Counted from the stretch's first letter, positions 27,927 through 37,228 are shown. The stretch is 64,000 bases of DNA from Sulfitobacter sp. JL08 (GCF_003352045.1 NZ_CP025815.1:1364001-1428000), one strand, 5' to 3'. The notes: generated by a model not told the origin, from the sequence alone. Translations and numbers: made by a program.

Positions 27927-28535
27927 TCAGTCTTTGACACCTGCAGGGTTTTCCACGTCACGCCCTAAGGATGCCAGATCGGAATACCGGTCGCCGATGC
28001 GGTGATGCGGACGCCCGCCCGTGGCCGCACCCAATGCCACGACCAGTTCATCCGCCGCAGGCGCATCGTAGATCGAAAACTGCACCGTCAGATAATGCGA
28101 CCGGCGTCCGGTATCGTGTTTGTCCATCAGCGGGATGTTGATCTGTGTATTGGCCGGCCCGCGTGTGTTGGTGAACCCCAGATAGCTTTTTGCGCCAACC
28201 GCCTCGCGGTAGAAATTGCCGAAATGCAATGTGTGGATCAGGGCCGAGGCATGTTCCAGTTCGCAATTGGTGCCTGCGATGCAGGCTTTGCCATAGGCCT
28301 CGATCGCGTCGCCGGAACCCGCCAGCGCAATCAACCGGTCTGTCAGCATCTGGCCCAGAGGCGGGGCCATACGGCGGATATCAGGCGACAGGTCCTCGAC
28401 ATATCCCTTGCCGGCCCACGGGTTTGCGACCACGGCTGCCACACCGATCATGCGCAGGGGCGGGCTGGCTTCGCGTGCGCCTTCGCGGTGGACATCTTCG
28501 TCAAATGTGACGACTTTTCTAAGTTCTGGAAGCAT
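27927..28535 (-). CDS. PF06684 (DUF1185, 'amino acid synthesis') family protein
   Basis: This 202-residue protein has the features of PF06684: LRKVVTFDEDVHREG at the start, ANPWAGKGYVEDLSP, an ELEHASALIH helix and DELVVALGAATGGRPHHRIG at the end. The family has a variant chorismate-mutase-like (Rid-like) fold and no proven enzyme activity. It lies 24 bp after the hydrolase/flavin reductase gene, last in an operon with a Rid protein. That suggests a role on reactive imine or amide intermediates of the flavin monooxygenase pathway, which is inference. Confidence 0.8.
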   Translation of the reverse strand: MLPELRKVVTFDEDVHREGAREASPPLRMIGVAAVVANPWAGKGYVEDLSPDIRRMAPPLGQMLTDRLIALAGSGDAIEAYGKACIAGTNCELEHASALIHTLHFGNFYREAVGAKSYLGFTNTRGPANTQINIPLMDKHDTGRRSHYLTVQFSIYDAPAADELVVALGAATGGRPHHRIGDRYSDLASLGRDVENPAGVKD

Positions 28536-28559
28536 GTTGCGGTCTCTTTTTCTGTCCGA

Positions 28560-30299
28560 TTAGTGTTTTGAAGGTTGGCGCGCCGCGACCTGATGCACCA
28601 TTCCGGTGCTTTCGTCGCCCTGATAAATACCGAAACTGCCGTGGCGGAATTCTTCGCGATACCGCGCCAGCATGCTGCGCTGTGCGCGGCTTTGGATGCG
28701 GTCCAGCGGGATGTCTTCCAACGCAAAATACGCCATGTCAGACGGGGGATCACCGCTGACGGTGCCATGATAATAGATGCCGTGATGCGCCGTTTCGCTG
28801 TCACGATAGACGGCGTAAAGATAATCCAGCCGCGCGTTCAGGCCGGACGCTTTCAGCCCCGCAACCAGCCCGTCCAGACTGTTGCGATCTTCTGCTGCCA
28901 TGGGCACGCCATAGGTGCCGTCACCGTGGCGTTTCAACAAAACCTTCTGGTCCCGTTCCATCACCGCCCCGATGGCAATGGTGCCGCCCGCACTGGCCAC
29001 ATCGACCAGCGGGTCTTCAAGTCCGATGGAAAAATACGATCCGCGAAAATAGCCCAAAGGCTGGCTGTCGGTCACACCGTATTCCTCGACCCGCCCGATC
29101 AGAACCAGATGATCCCCTGCATCCACGACCGAGTGGCGCGCGCACACGAACCGGCCCAGCGATCCGTCCAGAACCGGCATGTCCGCATGCCCGCTATGCC
29201 AGTCGGCCAGTTCGAATTTGTCCGCCGCGCGGGATGCAAACAGGCCGGAAACGGCCTTTTGCGCTTCGCCCAGTACGTTGACGGCGAAATGCGGCGCGCT
29301 GGCAAACACATCGCAACTGTGCGCGGATTTGGCGATGCATACCAGTACCAGTGGCGGATCAAGCGATACGGATGTAAATGAATTGGCGGTAAACCCGCGC
29401 GGTGTGCCATCGGGCTGTCGCGTTGTCACCACTGTCACGCCGGTTGCAAAAGTTCCGAATGCATTGCGCAAGGCGCGTTTGTCTTCATCCGTCATCACGG
29501 GCGGGGCCGCAACTACCCGATCCAGAAAACCGCGCAGGGGCGCATTGATCTGATCCGGCGCTTCGGCCAGTGCCATGTGGCGCAATCCCTTCAGGATGTG
29601 CAGTTCTGATCCGGCAATTTCAGCGGCGATAGCCTGCGACATCTCTGGCCCGTTGCCATAATCCTCGTCGCCTGTAATCACCAGCGCCGGACAGGACAGC
29701 GGCGGGACCGGGTTGACAATCTCGTCAATCCCGTCTGCCAGAACCTTGTAATTCTTATAGTAAATCTCGATCGGATTGGCAGTCACCCAACTGCGCACAA
29801 GATCCATCATTTCGGTGTTGTCTGCACGGAACCCGTCTGTGAACCACCGTTCCAAGGCCGCATCGACCGTTGCTGCCGGTCCATCCCGTTTGGCCTGTTC
29901 CACGCGTTGCAGAATGGCGCCTTGTGCCTTGGTGCTGCGCCTGTGCGGGGAATGCAGGATCGCCAGCGCGCTGATCCGCTGCGGCGCGTCCTGCGCCACC
30001 CGCCGCGCGATCATTCCGCCCAGCGAAAATCCGACAATGGCGGCAGCGGGTGTATCCAGATGGTCCAGCAGGCCGGTCAACTGCCGCGAAAACATAGACA
30101 AAGACGGTGTTTCGGGCGGCGGCGCGCTTTGGCCATGGCCGAAAAGATCATAAGTCACAACGCGGTAGCGATCCGACAGGGCTGGCAGCGTCCATTGCCA
30201 GCACGCCCGGTTCAGGCCCAGCCCGTGCACCAGAACCACGACAGGCGCGTCCGGCGGGCCGGCCACATCAAAAACGGTGCCGTCTTCTGTCATATTCAT
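28560..30299 (-). CDS. Three-domain fusion: alpha/beta hydrolase, flavin reductase, degenerate Nudix-like domain
   Basis: Residues 1-265 are an alpha/beta hydrolase with nucleophile Ser92 in GFSLGG, Asp211 and His241. Residues ~270-430 are an HpaC/RutF-type flavin reductase (RNAFGTFATGVTVVTT; GFTANSFTSVSLDPPLVLVC). Residues ~435-579 resemble a Nudix fold (GAVMERDQKVLLKRH) but lack the GX5EX7REUXEEXGU box, so they may only bind a ligand. The parts are normally separate proteins, as in RutD and RutF. The reductase would supply reduced flavin to the monooxygenase at 32340, and the hydrolase would open its product. The ATG overlaps the Rid gene stop (ATGA). Confidence 0.85.
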   Translation of the reverse strand: MNMTEDGTVFDVAGPPDAPVVVLVHGLGLNRACWQWTLPALSDRYRVVTYDLFGHGQSAPPPETPSLSMFSRQLTGLLDHLDTPAAAIVGFSLGGMIARRVAQDAPQRISALAILHSPHRRSTKAQGAILQRVEQAKRDGPAATVDAALERWFTDGFRADNTEMMDLVRSWVTANPIEIYYKNYKVLADGIDEIVNPVPPLSCPALVITGDEDYGNGPEMSQAIAAEIAGSELHILKGLRHMALAEAPDQINAPLRGFLDRVVAAPPVMTDEDKRALRNAFGTFATGVTVVTTRQPDGTPRGFTANSFTSVSLDPPLVLVCIAKSAHSCDVFASAPHFAVNVLGEAQKAVSGLFASRAADKFELADWHSGHADMPVLDGSLGRFVCARHSVVDAGDHLVLIGRVEEYGVTDSQPLGYFRGSYFSIGLEDPLVDVASAGGTIAIGAVMERDQKVLLKRHGDGTYGVPMAAEDRNSLDGLVAGLKASGLNARLDYLYAVYRDSETAHHGIYYHGTVSGDPPSDMAYFALEDIPLDRIQSRAQRSMLARYREEFRHGSFGIYQGDESTGMVHQVAARQPSKH

Positions 30300-30700
30300 T
30301 CGGCGGTGCCCGTCAGCGGACGATAGGCAACCACTTCTACCTCGACACGGGCATCAACCAGAAGATCGCTGACAACAGCCGACCGGGTCGGGGGCTCGAC
30401 CGGAAAATACTCGCCATAAACCGCGTTGAAACCGGGAAAATCGGCGCGGCTGCGCAGCCACACCATCGATTTCACGACATCCTCCAGCACGCATCCCGCT
30501 TGCGCCAGTGTCGCCTTGATATCTTCCAGCACCGCGCGGGTCTGATCCTCGATTGTGCCGGTGGTCATTGGCACACCATCCTGCATCGGAATCTGCCCTG
30601 TCAGGAAAACAAAATCACCGGCACGAATGGCGCGCGATAATGTCAGAACGCGCCCGTCGATTTCCAGCGGTCCGCCTATGATCTGTTTGCTTTTGGACAT
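30296..30700 (-). CDS. Rid/YjgF (RutC-like) family protein
   Basis: Rid proteins hydrolyse reactive enamine/imine intermediates. The 134-residue product has the family's FLTGQIPMQDG segment and the C-terminal PPTRSAVVSDLLVDARVEVE with the conserved arginine. ATG 30700 has GGGAGG upstream; a longer frame to 30844 would overlap the divergent gene. It is the first gene of the minus-strand operon and is translationally coupled to the hydrolase/flavin-reductase fusion, the same pairing logic as RutC with RutD and RutF. Confidence 0.85.
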   Translation of the reverse strand: MSKSKQIIGGPLEIDGRVLTLSRAIRAGDFVFLTGQIPMQDGVPMTTGTIEDQTRAVLEDIKATLAQAGCVLEDVVKSMVWLRSRADFPGFNAVYGEYFPVEPPTRSAVVSDLLVDARVEVEVVAYRPLTGTAE

Positions 30701-30842
30701 ACCCGCGCCTCCCTTGGTGCAGGGTAGACGTGAATTTGGGGCGGCGTATGCTTTTTTTTCGCCATATGGTGTCGAATTTACGCACGTTTGCCGCGCTGAA
30801 CCGACAAGAATGGGAATCACGCGGATGAAGGGAGCAGGCGAC
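30701..30842. promoter_or_regulatory. Divergent promoter region of the two flavin-pathway operons
   Basis: This 142-bp spacer lies between the Rid start on the minus strand and the aldehyde dehydrogenase start on the plus strand, so it must hold both promoters. It contains an A/T-rich core with a T-run near 30750-30760. I found no convincing palindrome. No regulator gene adjoins; the nearest is the CdhR-like one at 35151. Confidence 0.5.
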
Positions 30843-32324
30843 ATGACAGATATCCGGACCTACAAAATGCTGATCGACGGGGCATGGGTCGATGCCGCCG
30901 ACGGCGCGGTATTTGACAGCATAAACCCGACAACCGGTCAGGTCTGGAGCAAAATCCCCGAAGCCACCGCCGAGGATGTCGACCGTGCCGTGCGCGCAGC
31001 CCATGATGCGTTTCTGACGGGGCCGTGGGCGAAAATGACCCCGACAGAACGGGGAAAATGCCTGCGTAAACTGGCGGAACTGCTGGCCGATCAATCCGAA
31101 GAACTGGGGCGCACGGAATCTGTGGATACCGGAAAAATGCTGAAGGAAACCCGCTGGCAGGCCAAATATATTGCTGAATTCTTTCAGTTTTACGCGGGAT
31201 GCGCCGACAAGATCAGCGGCGAAACCCTGCCCATTGATAAACCTGATATGTTTGTCTTTACTAAGCGCGAACCACTGGGTGTGGTTGCCGCAGTGGTGCC
31301 GTGGAATTCGCAACTGTTTCTGGTGGCGGTCAAGATCGGGCCGGCGCTGGCGGCGGGCAATACCGTGGTGTTGAAAGCGTCAGAACATGCATCGGCCGCA
31401 ATGCTGGAATTTGGCCGGCTTATCGAACAGGCCGGCTTTCCACCCGGCGTGGTCAACATCGTCACCGGGCATGGTGATCCGTGTGGCCGTGTGCTGACCG
31501 GCCATCCGCTGGTGGCGCGCATTTCCTTTACCGGCGGGCCGAATGCGGCGCGCCATGTGCTGGAAAACTCTAAAAACAATTTTGCCGAAGTGTCGCTGGA
31601 ACTGGGCGGCAAATCGCCGTTTATCGTGTTTGACGACGCCAATATAGAAAGTGCCGTGAACGCATCAATTGCCGGTATTTTCGGGGCCACGGGGCAAAGC
31701 TGTGTAGCCGGGTCACGCCTTTATCTGCACGATGACATCGCCGATGAATTCCTCGACCGGATGACCGGGCTGGCCCGCCAGATCAGAATGGGTGACCCGC
31801 TGGAAGAAGAAACCCAGATGGGCCCGCTATGCACCACCGGACAGCTTGAGCACATCAAGGCCGAAGTGGCCCATGCCCAAAGCCAAGGCGGCACGGTACT
31901 GACCGGCGGCAAGCAGCCCGATGACATGCAGGGTTTGTTCTTTGAACCCACGATCATCGATTGCCCGCGGCAGGATTTGCGCATTGTCGACACGGAATTG
32001 TTTGGCCCTGTCCTGTGCGTGCAGCGGTTCAAGACCGAAGACGAGGTGATCGCGCTGGCCAACGATACCGAACACGGGCTTGCGGCAGGGATATTCACCC
32101 GCGACAGCGCCCGGTCCTTGCGGATGGCGAACGCGGTGCGCGCAGGCATCGTATGGGTCAACACCTATCGCGTTGTTTCCCCGATTGCCGAATTTGGCGG
32201 CATCAAAGGGTCTGGCTACGGGCGCGAAAGCGGCTTTCAGGCCATGTATGACTATACCCGCCCCAAAACCATCTGGATGAACACCTCGGACGAGCCGATG
32301 GCAAACCCGTTCGTTATGCGCTGA
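30843..32324 (+). CDS. NAD(P)-dependent aldehyde dehydrogenase
   Basis: The 493-residue enzyme has the ALDH signatures ELGGKSP with general base Glu254 and GATGQSCVAG with nucleophile Cys287, plus the coenzyme-site PWNSQL and SFTGGPNAAR. It resembles betaine-aldehyde and aminobutyraldehyde dehydrogenases in length, but substrate cannot be read from sequence. Candidates are an aldehyde released by the adjacent luciferase-like monooxygenase, or trimethylaminobutyraldehyde feeding the carnitine genes. It is first in a four-gene operon. An in-frame ATG at 30825 is an alternative start. Confidence 0.87.
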   Translation: MTDIRTYKMLIDGAWVDAADGAVFDSINPTTGQVWSKIPEATAEDVDRAVRAAHDAFLTGPWAKMTPTERGKCLRKLAELLADQSEELGRTESVDTGKMLKETRWQAKYIAEFFQFYAGCADKISGETLPIDKPDMFVFTKREPLGVVAAVVPWNSQLFLVAVKIGPALAAGNTVVLKASEHASAAMLEFGRLIEQAGFPPGVVNIVTGHGDPCGRVLTGHPLVARISFTGGPNAARHVLENSKNNFAEVSLELGGKSPFIVFDDANIESAVNASIAGIFGATGQSCVAGSRLYLHDDIADEFLDRMTGLARQIRMGDPLEEETQMGPLCTTGQLEHIKAEVAHAQSQGGTVLTGGKQPDDMQGLFFEPTIIDCPRQDLRIVDTELFGPVLCVQRFKTEDEVIALANDTEHGLAAGIFTRDSARSLRMANAVRAGIVWVNTYRVVSPIAEFGGIKGSGYGRESGFQAMYDYTRPKTIWMNTSDEPMANPFVMR

Positions 32325-32339
32325 GCAGGAGACAAACAC

Positions 32340-33377
32340 ATGAAATTCCAACTTGCGATCAATATGGAACGTCTGGACGACAGCGCCGACATGACTGATG
32401 TGGCGCGCCATACCCTTGAAATGGTGCAAATGGCCGATCAGGGCGGGTTCAATATTGTCTGGGCGGCAGAACATCACGCGCTGGAAATGACTATCGCGCC
32501 CAACCCGTTTTCGATCCTGACGTGGTGGGCGGGTGAAACCAATAATATCCGCCTTGGCACGGCGGTCGCCACGGCTGCCTACTGGCACCCGATCAAACTT
32601 GCGGGCGAGGCGGCGTTTCTTGATCTGATCAGTGGCGGGCGGCTGGAATTCGGTATCGGATCAGGCGCCTACCAGCGCGAATTTGACAGGATGCACCCCG
32701 GTTTGCTGCAAACGGACGGGTATAAATACATGCAGGAAATGCTGCCCGCCGTTCTGGCGCTGTGGCAGGGCGATTACGCCCATGACGGCGAATTCTGGCA
32801 ATTCCCGACATCAACATCCGTGCCAAAACCGCTGCAACAGCCGCACCCGCGCATCTGGGTCGCGGCGCGTTCACCGATAACCTATGATTATGCGGTGGCC
32901 AATGATGCAAATATCATGTGCTGGCCCTTTACCCGCCCCCACGCCGAGGCGGAACTGTACAAACGCCAGCTGGACGAGGCGATCGCCAAACAGGGCGGCA
33001 CGGCCAACCCGATTTTCGCACTGATGCGCCACAGTGCGCTTTATGAAAACGCGGCAGGCCGGGACGAGGCGATTTCCGCAATCACCCGTGTTCTTGGCCA
33101 GTTCGAAAATCTTTATCGCAATCTGGGCGACGTCAAAAACGGCTTTCCCAAGGAAATTCCGCTGAACGAACTGGAAGGGCGCGAACAATATGATCCGGCG
33201 ATGCTGGAACAGAACCTGATGTTCGGATCGCCCGAGGATGTGATCAAGAAAATCAAGATCTACGAAGATCTGGGCGTCGATGAATACATCTACTATGCCA
33301 GCTTGGGCCTTGGGCGCGAGGCGCAGAAACGCTCGCTCAAGCTGTTTATTGACGAAGTCATGCCCGCGTTTCAGTAA
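32340..33377 (+). CDS. LLM-class (bacterial luciferase-like) flavin-dependent monooxygenase
   Basis: The 345-residue TIM-barrel protein has luciferase-like motifs: GFNIVWAAEHHALEM near residue 37, IRLGTAVATAAYWHP, and LDLISGGRLEFGIGSGAYQREF near residue 90. Members use reduced FMN and oxygen; RutA opens uracil and TgnA opens trigonelline. A flavin reductase is encoded divergently as part of a fusion. The gene starts 15 bp after the aldehyde dehydrogenase stop with GGAG upstream. I infer oxidative C-N or ring cleavage of a nitrogen compound, with substrate unknown. Confidence 0.83.
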   Translation: MKFQLAINMERLDDSADMTDVARHTLEMVQMADQGGFNIVWAAEHHALEMTIAPNPFSILTWWAGETNNIRLGTAVATAAYWHPIKLAGEAAFLDLISGGRLEFGIGSGAYQREFDRMHPGLLQTDGYKYMQEMLPAVLALWQGDYAHDGEFWQFPTSTSVPKPLQQPHPRIWVAARSPITYDYAVANDANIMCWPFTRPHAEAELYKRQLDEAIAKQGGTANPIFALMRHSALYENAAGRDEAISAITRVLGQFENLYRNLGDVKNGFPKEIPLNELEGREQYDPAMLEQNLMFGSPEDVIKKIKIYEDLGVDEYIYYASLGLGREAQKRSLKLFIDEVMPAFQ

Positions 33378-33391
33378 AAGGACATTCCCCC

Positions 33392-34195
33392 ATGACAAAC
33401 GGTGTCACCACCACCCGCAACGGCCACGTGCTTGAGGTTGTTCTGGATCGCCCCAAGGTCAACGCCATTGATGTGCCAACGTCGCAAGCGCTGGCGGCGG
33501 CCTTTGCCGAACTGCGCGATGATCCCGAATTGCGCGTTGCGATCCTGACCGGCGCGGGCGACCGGATATTTTCTGCGGGCTGGGATCTCAAGGCGCTGAA
33601 CGAAGGCGATATGCAGTTGGACAACTGGTGGGAAACCGATGATTACGGCGAAGGCGGCTTTACCGGCCTGACCGAAAACTGGACGCTGAACAAACCGGTC
33701 ATCGCGGCGATCAATGGCCACGCCATCGGCGGCGGGTTTGAAATGGCGATGGGCTGCGATCTGCTGATCGCGGCTGAGCACGTTGAATTCGGCCTGCCGG
33801 AAATGCCATTGGGGATCGTGCCGGATGCCGGTGCCCTTCAACGCCTGCCGCGCCGTATCCCGCACAACATCGCAATGGAAATGTTTCTTCTGGGGCGCCG
33901 CATGCCCGCGCAAGAGGCGGCGCATTATGGTCTGGTCAACAAGGTCGTTCCCAAGGACAAGTTGATGGAAGCCGCGCGGGAATGGGCAGCGTCCATTGCG
34001 TGGTCGGCCCCGCTGGCCATGCAATCGGTGAAAGAGGTCCAGCGCGAGATTGAATGTGTGCCGCTGAAACAGGCGTTTCACAAGATGCGCACCGATCCGA
34101 TGCCGACCTACCGGAAGATGCTGAAATCATCCGACGCCGCCGAAGGTGTGGCGGCGTTTGTCGAAAAACGCGAACCCAAGTTCAAAGGCGAATAG
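33392..34195 (+). CDS. Enoyl-CoA hydratase, carnitinyl-CoA dehydratase (CaiD)-like
   Basis: The 267-residue crotonase-fold protein strongly resembles CaiD: VLDRPKVNAID at the start, FSAGWDLKAL (oxyanion loop), NGHAIGGGFEMAMGCD and FGLPEMPLGIVPDAGALQRLP with the acidic catalytic position. CaiD hydrates crotonobetainyl-CoA to carnitinyl-CoA. Its place directly before an L-carnitine dehydrogenase-like gene fits this reaction, although other 2-enoyl-CoAs are possible. Spacing is 14 bp upstream and 2 bp downstream, indicating one operon. Confidence 0.82.
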   Translation: MTNGVTTTRNGHVLEVVLDRPKVNAIDVPTSQALAAAFAELRDDPELRVAILTGAGDRIFSAGWDLKALNEGDMQLDNWWETDDYGEGGFTGLTENWTLNKPVIAAINGHAIGGGFEMAMGCDLLIAAEHVEFGLPEMPLGIVPDAGALQRLPRRIPHNIAMEMFLLGRRMPAQEAAHYGLVNKVVPKDKLMEAAREWAASIAWSAPLAMQSVKEVQREIECVPLKQAFHKMRTDPMPTYRKMLKSSDAAEGVAAFVEKREPKFKGE

Positions 34196-34197
34196 CG

Positions 34198-35154
34198 ATG
34201 TATCCCGATCCGCAATCCATCACCCGCATCGCCAGCATCGGCGGCGGGCCCATCGGCGGTGGCTGGGCCGCCCATTTTCTGGCCCGCGGCTATGACGTGA
34301 CCAGCTATCTGCACGACCCTGCCGAGATTGGGGCGTTCCGTGCGATCCTGGACACGGCCTGGCGCAGCCTGACTGATCTGGGCCTTGCCAAAGGCGCGTC
34401 GCTGGATCGGTTGACGATTGTCCACAACTTGAAGGACGCGGTGCAAGGCGCACAGTTCATTCAGGAAAGCGCGCCGGAAAATCTGGCGATGAAACAGGCG
34501 CTTTACAAAACGTTGGGCGAAATTGTTCCCGCCGATGTGGTGATCGGATCCTCTACATCCGGGTTGATGATGACAGATATTCAGGCCGAATGCGCCACCC
34601 CCGAACGCTGTGTGATCGGCCACCCGTTCAACCCGCCCTATCTTTTGCCACTTGTCGAAATCGTTGGCGGCAAAAAAACATCGCTCGATGCCGTGGCATG
34701 GGCGGGCCGGTTTTACGAAATAGCGGGCAAGGCCCCGCTGATGATGAAAAAGGAAATCCCCGGTTTTGTCGCGACCCGCCTGCAAGAAGCGCTATGGCGC
34801 GAGGCGTTGCACATGGTCGCCAATGGCGAGGCAACGCCGGAAGATATCGACATCGCCCTGATGAACGGCCCCGCGCCGCGCATGGTGGCTCAGGGCCAGT
34901 GCATGGCATTTCACGTGGCCTGCGGGGCAGGGGGCATGGCCACCAATCTGGATCAGTTCGGTCCGGCCCTGAAATTGCCATGGACGCGGCTGACCGCCCC
35001 CGAGCTTACGCCGGAATTGCGCAACCGGATGGTGGATGGCTGCAATGCCATTGCCGGCGATCGCCCCTTTGAGGACATGGCCGCGCAGCGGGATCGCGAA
35101 ATCGTCGCCGTTCTGAATGCGCTGCGCGACGTGCGCGCGGATCAGACACCCTAG
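34198..35154 (+). CDS. L-carnitine dehydrogenase-like 3-hydroxyacyl dehydrogenase
   Basis: The 318-residue protein has an N-terminal Rossmann motif IGGGPIGGGWAAHFLARGYDV and the L-carnitine dehydrogenase signature series: QESAPENLAMKQAL, SSTSGLMMTDIQ, GHPFNPPYLLPLVEIVGG and EIPGFVATRLQEALWREAL. The family oxidises L-carnitine to 3-dehydrocarnitine with NAD+. BKACE enzymes then cleave 3-dehydrocarnitine with acetyl-CoA, and one is encoded at 36337. ATG 34198 lies 2 bp after the hydratase stop. Its stop overlaps the convergent CdhR-like gene by 4 bp. Another beta-hydroxy acid remains possible. Confidence 0.82.
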   Translation: MYPDPQSITRIASIGGGPIGGGWAAHFLARGYDVTSYLHDPAEIGAFRAILDTAWRSLTDLGLAKGASLDRLTIVHNLKDAVQGAQFIQESAPENLAMKQALYKTLGEIVPADVVIGSSTSGLMMTDIQAECATPERCVIGHPFNPPYLLPLVEIVGGKKTSLDAVAWAGRFYEIAGKAPLMMKKEIPGFVATRLQEALWREALHMVANGEATPEDIDIALMNGPAPRMVAQGQCMAFHVACGAGGMATNLDQFGPALKLPWTRLTAPELTPELRNRMVDGCNAIAGDRPFEDMAAQRDREIVAVLNALRDVRADQTP

Positions 35155-36212
35155 GATTTGCGCGCCTTGATCGGGCGCGTGTTCAGAAACTCGGACAGGG
35201 TGCCGGGCCACGTGGGCGCGGCTTCGTTCTGGGGCCATGCCTCGCGGTATTCCGACGGGCGGCGGCCAAAGAACTTGCCGAACGAATAGGCGAAATGCGA
35301 CAGGGTGTTGAACCCTGATGCGGTCGCAATCTCGCGCACGCTCAGCTTGGTTGAAATCAGCAGAACCCGCGCGTTCTGTAGCCGCATCAACAGGCTGAAC
35401 TGGATCACGGTGCAGCCGATGTATTTCTTGAACTGGCGTTCCAGCTGGCGTTGCGAAATCCCCAGACTGCGGGCAATTTCGGGCACGCCCAACGGTTCTT
35501 CTATGTTGCGTTCGATCAGACGGATGGCCTGCCGGACCACCGGTGCCATGGTTTCGGTGCCCTGACCCATCGTGCGCCGTTGCGGAGTTGTTTCCGTGCG
35601 GATCGGATGGTGCAGCATCTGATCCGCAATTTCGCCCGCAAAGCTGCTGCCGTGGGATTTTTCGATCAGCCGCAACATCAGATCAACGCCGGCCAGCCCA
35701 CCGGCGCAGGTCATCACCTTGTCGCCGATCGTGAACAGCTGTTCGCTGCACTGGACCGTGTCAAAGCTTTCCTGAAATCCCGACATCCATGACCAGTGGG
35801 TCGTGGCGGATTTTCCGGCAAGCAATCCGGCGCGCGCCACGATGTAGCAGCCCAGTTCGACAGAGCAGACCCGCTCGCCCTGCCGCGCGCGTTTGCGCAG
35901 CCATGAAATCAGCGACTTGTTCGCGTAATGCTCTGTGCCCCAACTGCCCAGAACAAAGATCAGATCGGCCGGGCCCAGGCTGTCGGTATCCGCGTTCACT
36001 TCGGTTTTCATGCCGTTGCTGGCGGTGATGGATGCCCCGTCGAACGATACGATTTCCCACGAAAACGCCCGGATAGAAGACAGATAATTCGCAATGCGCA
36101 TGGTTTCGATGGTGGTAATCAGGGTCGCGATGTTAAAGCGTGGAACGACCACGAAAATGGCATGTGACTGCCCGCGCGCGCCGCCGCTTGTGCCGTCGAG
36201 ATTGATGTTCAT
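35151..36212 (-). CDS. GlxA/CdhR-type AraC-family regulator
   Basis: The ~353-residue protein joins an N-terminal DJ-1/PfpI-like amidotransferase-fold domain (residues ~15-180; [39 protein letters not shown]) to a C-terminal AraC helix-turn-helix pair ([40 protein letters not shown]). CdhR of Pseudomonas has this architecture and controls carnitine dehydrogenase genes. It is convergent with the carnitine dehydrogenase-like gene and divergent from the BKACE/Pot operon, across a long dyad. ATG 36212 is chosen; GTG 36254 would add 14 residues. Confidence 0.85.
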   Translation of the reverse strand: MNINLDGTSGGARGQSHAIFVVVPRFNIATLITTIETMRIANYLSSIRAFSWEIVSFDGASITASNGMKTEVNADTDSLGPADLIFVLGSWGTEHYANKSLISWLRKRARQGERVCSVELGCYIVARAGLLAGKSATTHWSWMSGFQESFDTVQCSEQLFTIGDKVMTCAGGLAGVDLMLRLIEKSHGSSFAGEIADQMLHHPIRTETTPQRRTMGQGTETMAPVVRQAIRLIERNIEEPLGVPEIARSLGISQRQLERQFKKYIGCTVIQFSLLMRLQNARVLLISTKLSVREIATASGFNTLSHFAYSFGKFFGRRPSEYREAWPQNEAAPTWPGTLSEFLNTRPIKARKS

Positions 36213-36260
36213 GTCGCGGTCCGCTCTTTCAAATCCAGTAAGGTTTTTCGTCACTATGAC

Positions 36261-36294
36261 GCAAAATAAGTCGAAAAATCGACATTTATTTTGC
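36261..36294. promoter_or_regulatory. Long dyad operator between CdhR-like gene and BKACE operon
   Basis: Outer arms GCAAAATAA/TTATTTTGC and inner arms GTCGA/TCGAC enclose an AAAA centre; only a 2-nt asymmetry interrupts the symmetry. It sits in the divergent promoter 42 bp before the BKACE start, a good candidate binding site for the CdhR-like protein. Confidence 0.65.
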
Positions 36295-36336
36295 CTGTCT
36301 GGCCGCCAAACTGATAAAAAACGGGAGGTGCGGCCA

Positions 36337-37227
36337 ATGAATTACGAAGTGATTGTAACCTGTGCCGTCACGGGCGCGGGGGATACGACAGGGCGCAGCG
36401 CGCATGTCCCTGTGACCCCCAAACAGGTCGCAGATGCCGCGATAGAAGCGGCCAAGGCCGGCGCGGCGGTGGCCCATATCCACGTGCGCGACCCCGAAAC
36501 CGGCAAGGGATCGCGCGATCCCAAACTGTTCAAGGAAGTCGTGGATCGTGTGCGCGACAGTGGCACTGACGTGATCATCAATCTGACGGCCGGCATGGGC
36601 GGCGACTGGGTGCCTGATGCAACCAACCCTGCCTTGCCGGGGCCGGGTACGGACATGATCAGTGCCGAAGACCGGCTGATCCATGTGCATGAATGCATGC
36701 CCGATATCTGTTCACTGGATTGCGGTACGCTGAATTTCGGGGATGGCGACAACATCTATATCTCGACCCCGCCAACGTTGCGTCGGATGGCCGAACTGAC
36801 GCTGGAATGGGGGGTAAAGCCGGAACTGGAAGTGTTCGAGCTGGGGCATATCCGTTTTGCCCGCCAGATGATTGCCGAAGGCCTGATCGCCGATCCGCCG
36901 ATGTTCCAGATTTGTCTGGGTATCCCGTGGGGGGCCGATCAAAGCGTCGATACGATGAAGGTGATGAAAGACCACCTGCCAGATGATGCAAGCTGGGCCG
37001 GTTTTGGGATTTCGCGCATGCAGATGCCGATGGCTGCCGCCGCGGTGGCGATGGGGGGTAATGTGCGTGTCGGGCTGGAGGATAATCTGTTTCTGGATCG
37101 GGGTGTGCTGGCCACAAACGGGCAGCTGGTGACACGGATCGTTGAAATCATCGAAAGGATGGGCGCGCGGGCCATCACCCCGCAAGAAGCGCGCAACAAG
37201 CTGAATTTGCGGGGGGCAAACGCGTAA
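36337..37227 (+). CDS. BKACE-family enzyme, probable 3-dehydrocarnitine cleavage enzyme
   Basis: The 296-residue DUF849 protein begins [20 protein letters not shown] and has the zinc motif AHIHVRDP near residue 46 and [11 protein letters not shown] near residue 246. With acetyl-CoA, homologs in carnitine operons turn 3-dehydrocarnitine into glycine betaine and acetoacetyl-CoA. GGGAGG precedes the ATG. It heads an operon whose next gene, the Pot-type ATPase, starts one base after its stop codon. Linkage to the CdhR-like regulator and carnitine dehydrogenase homolog supports the assignment. Confidence 0.87.
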   Translation: MNYEVIVTCAVTGAGDTTGRSAHVPVTPKQVADAAIEAAKAGAAVAHIHVRDPETGKGSRDPKLFKEVVDRVRDSGTDVIINLTAGMGGDWVPDATNPALPGPGTDMISAEDRLIHVHECMPDICSLDCGTLNFGDGDNIYISTPPTLRRMAELTLEWGVKPELEVFELGHIRFARQMIAEGLIADPPMFQICLGIPWGADQSVDTMKVMKDHLPDDASWAGFGISRMQMPMAAAAVAMGGNVRVGLEDNLFLDRGVLATNGQLVTRIVEIIERMGARAITPQEARNKLNLRGANA

Positions 37228-37228
37228 C

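Noticed and set aside
26543-27961. 472-codon antisense frame over comE and the FMN dehydrogenase
   Set aside because: Both plus-strand genes have clear family motifs; the antisense product has no recognisable domain.
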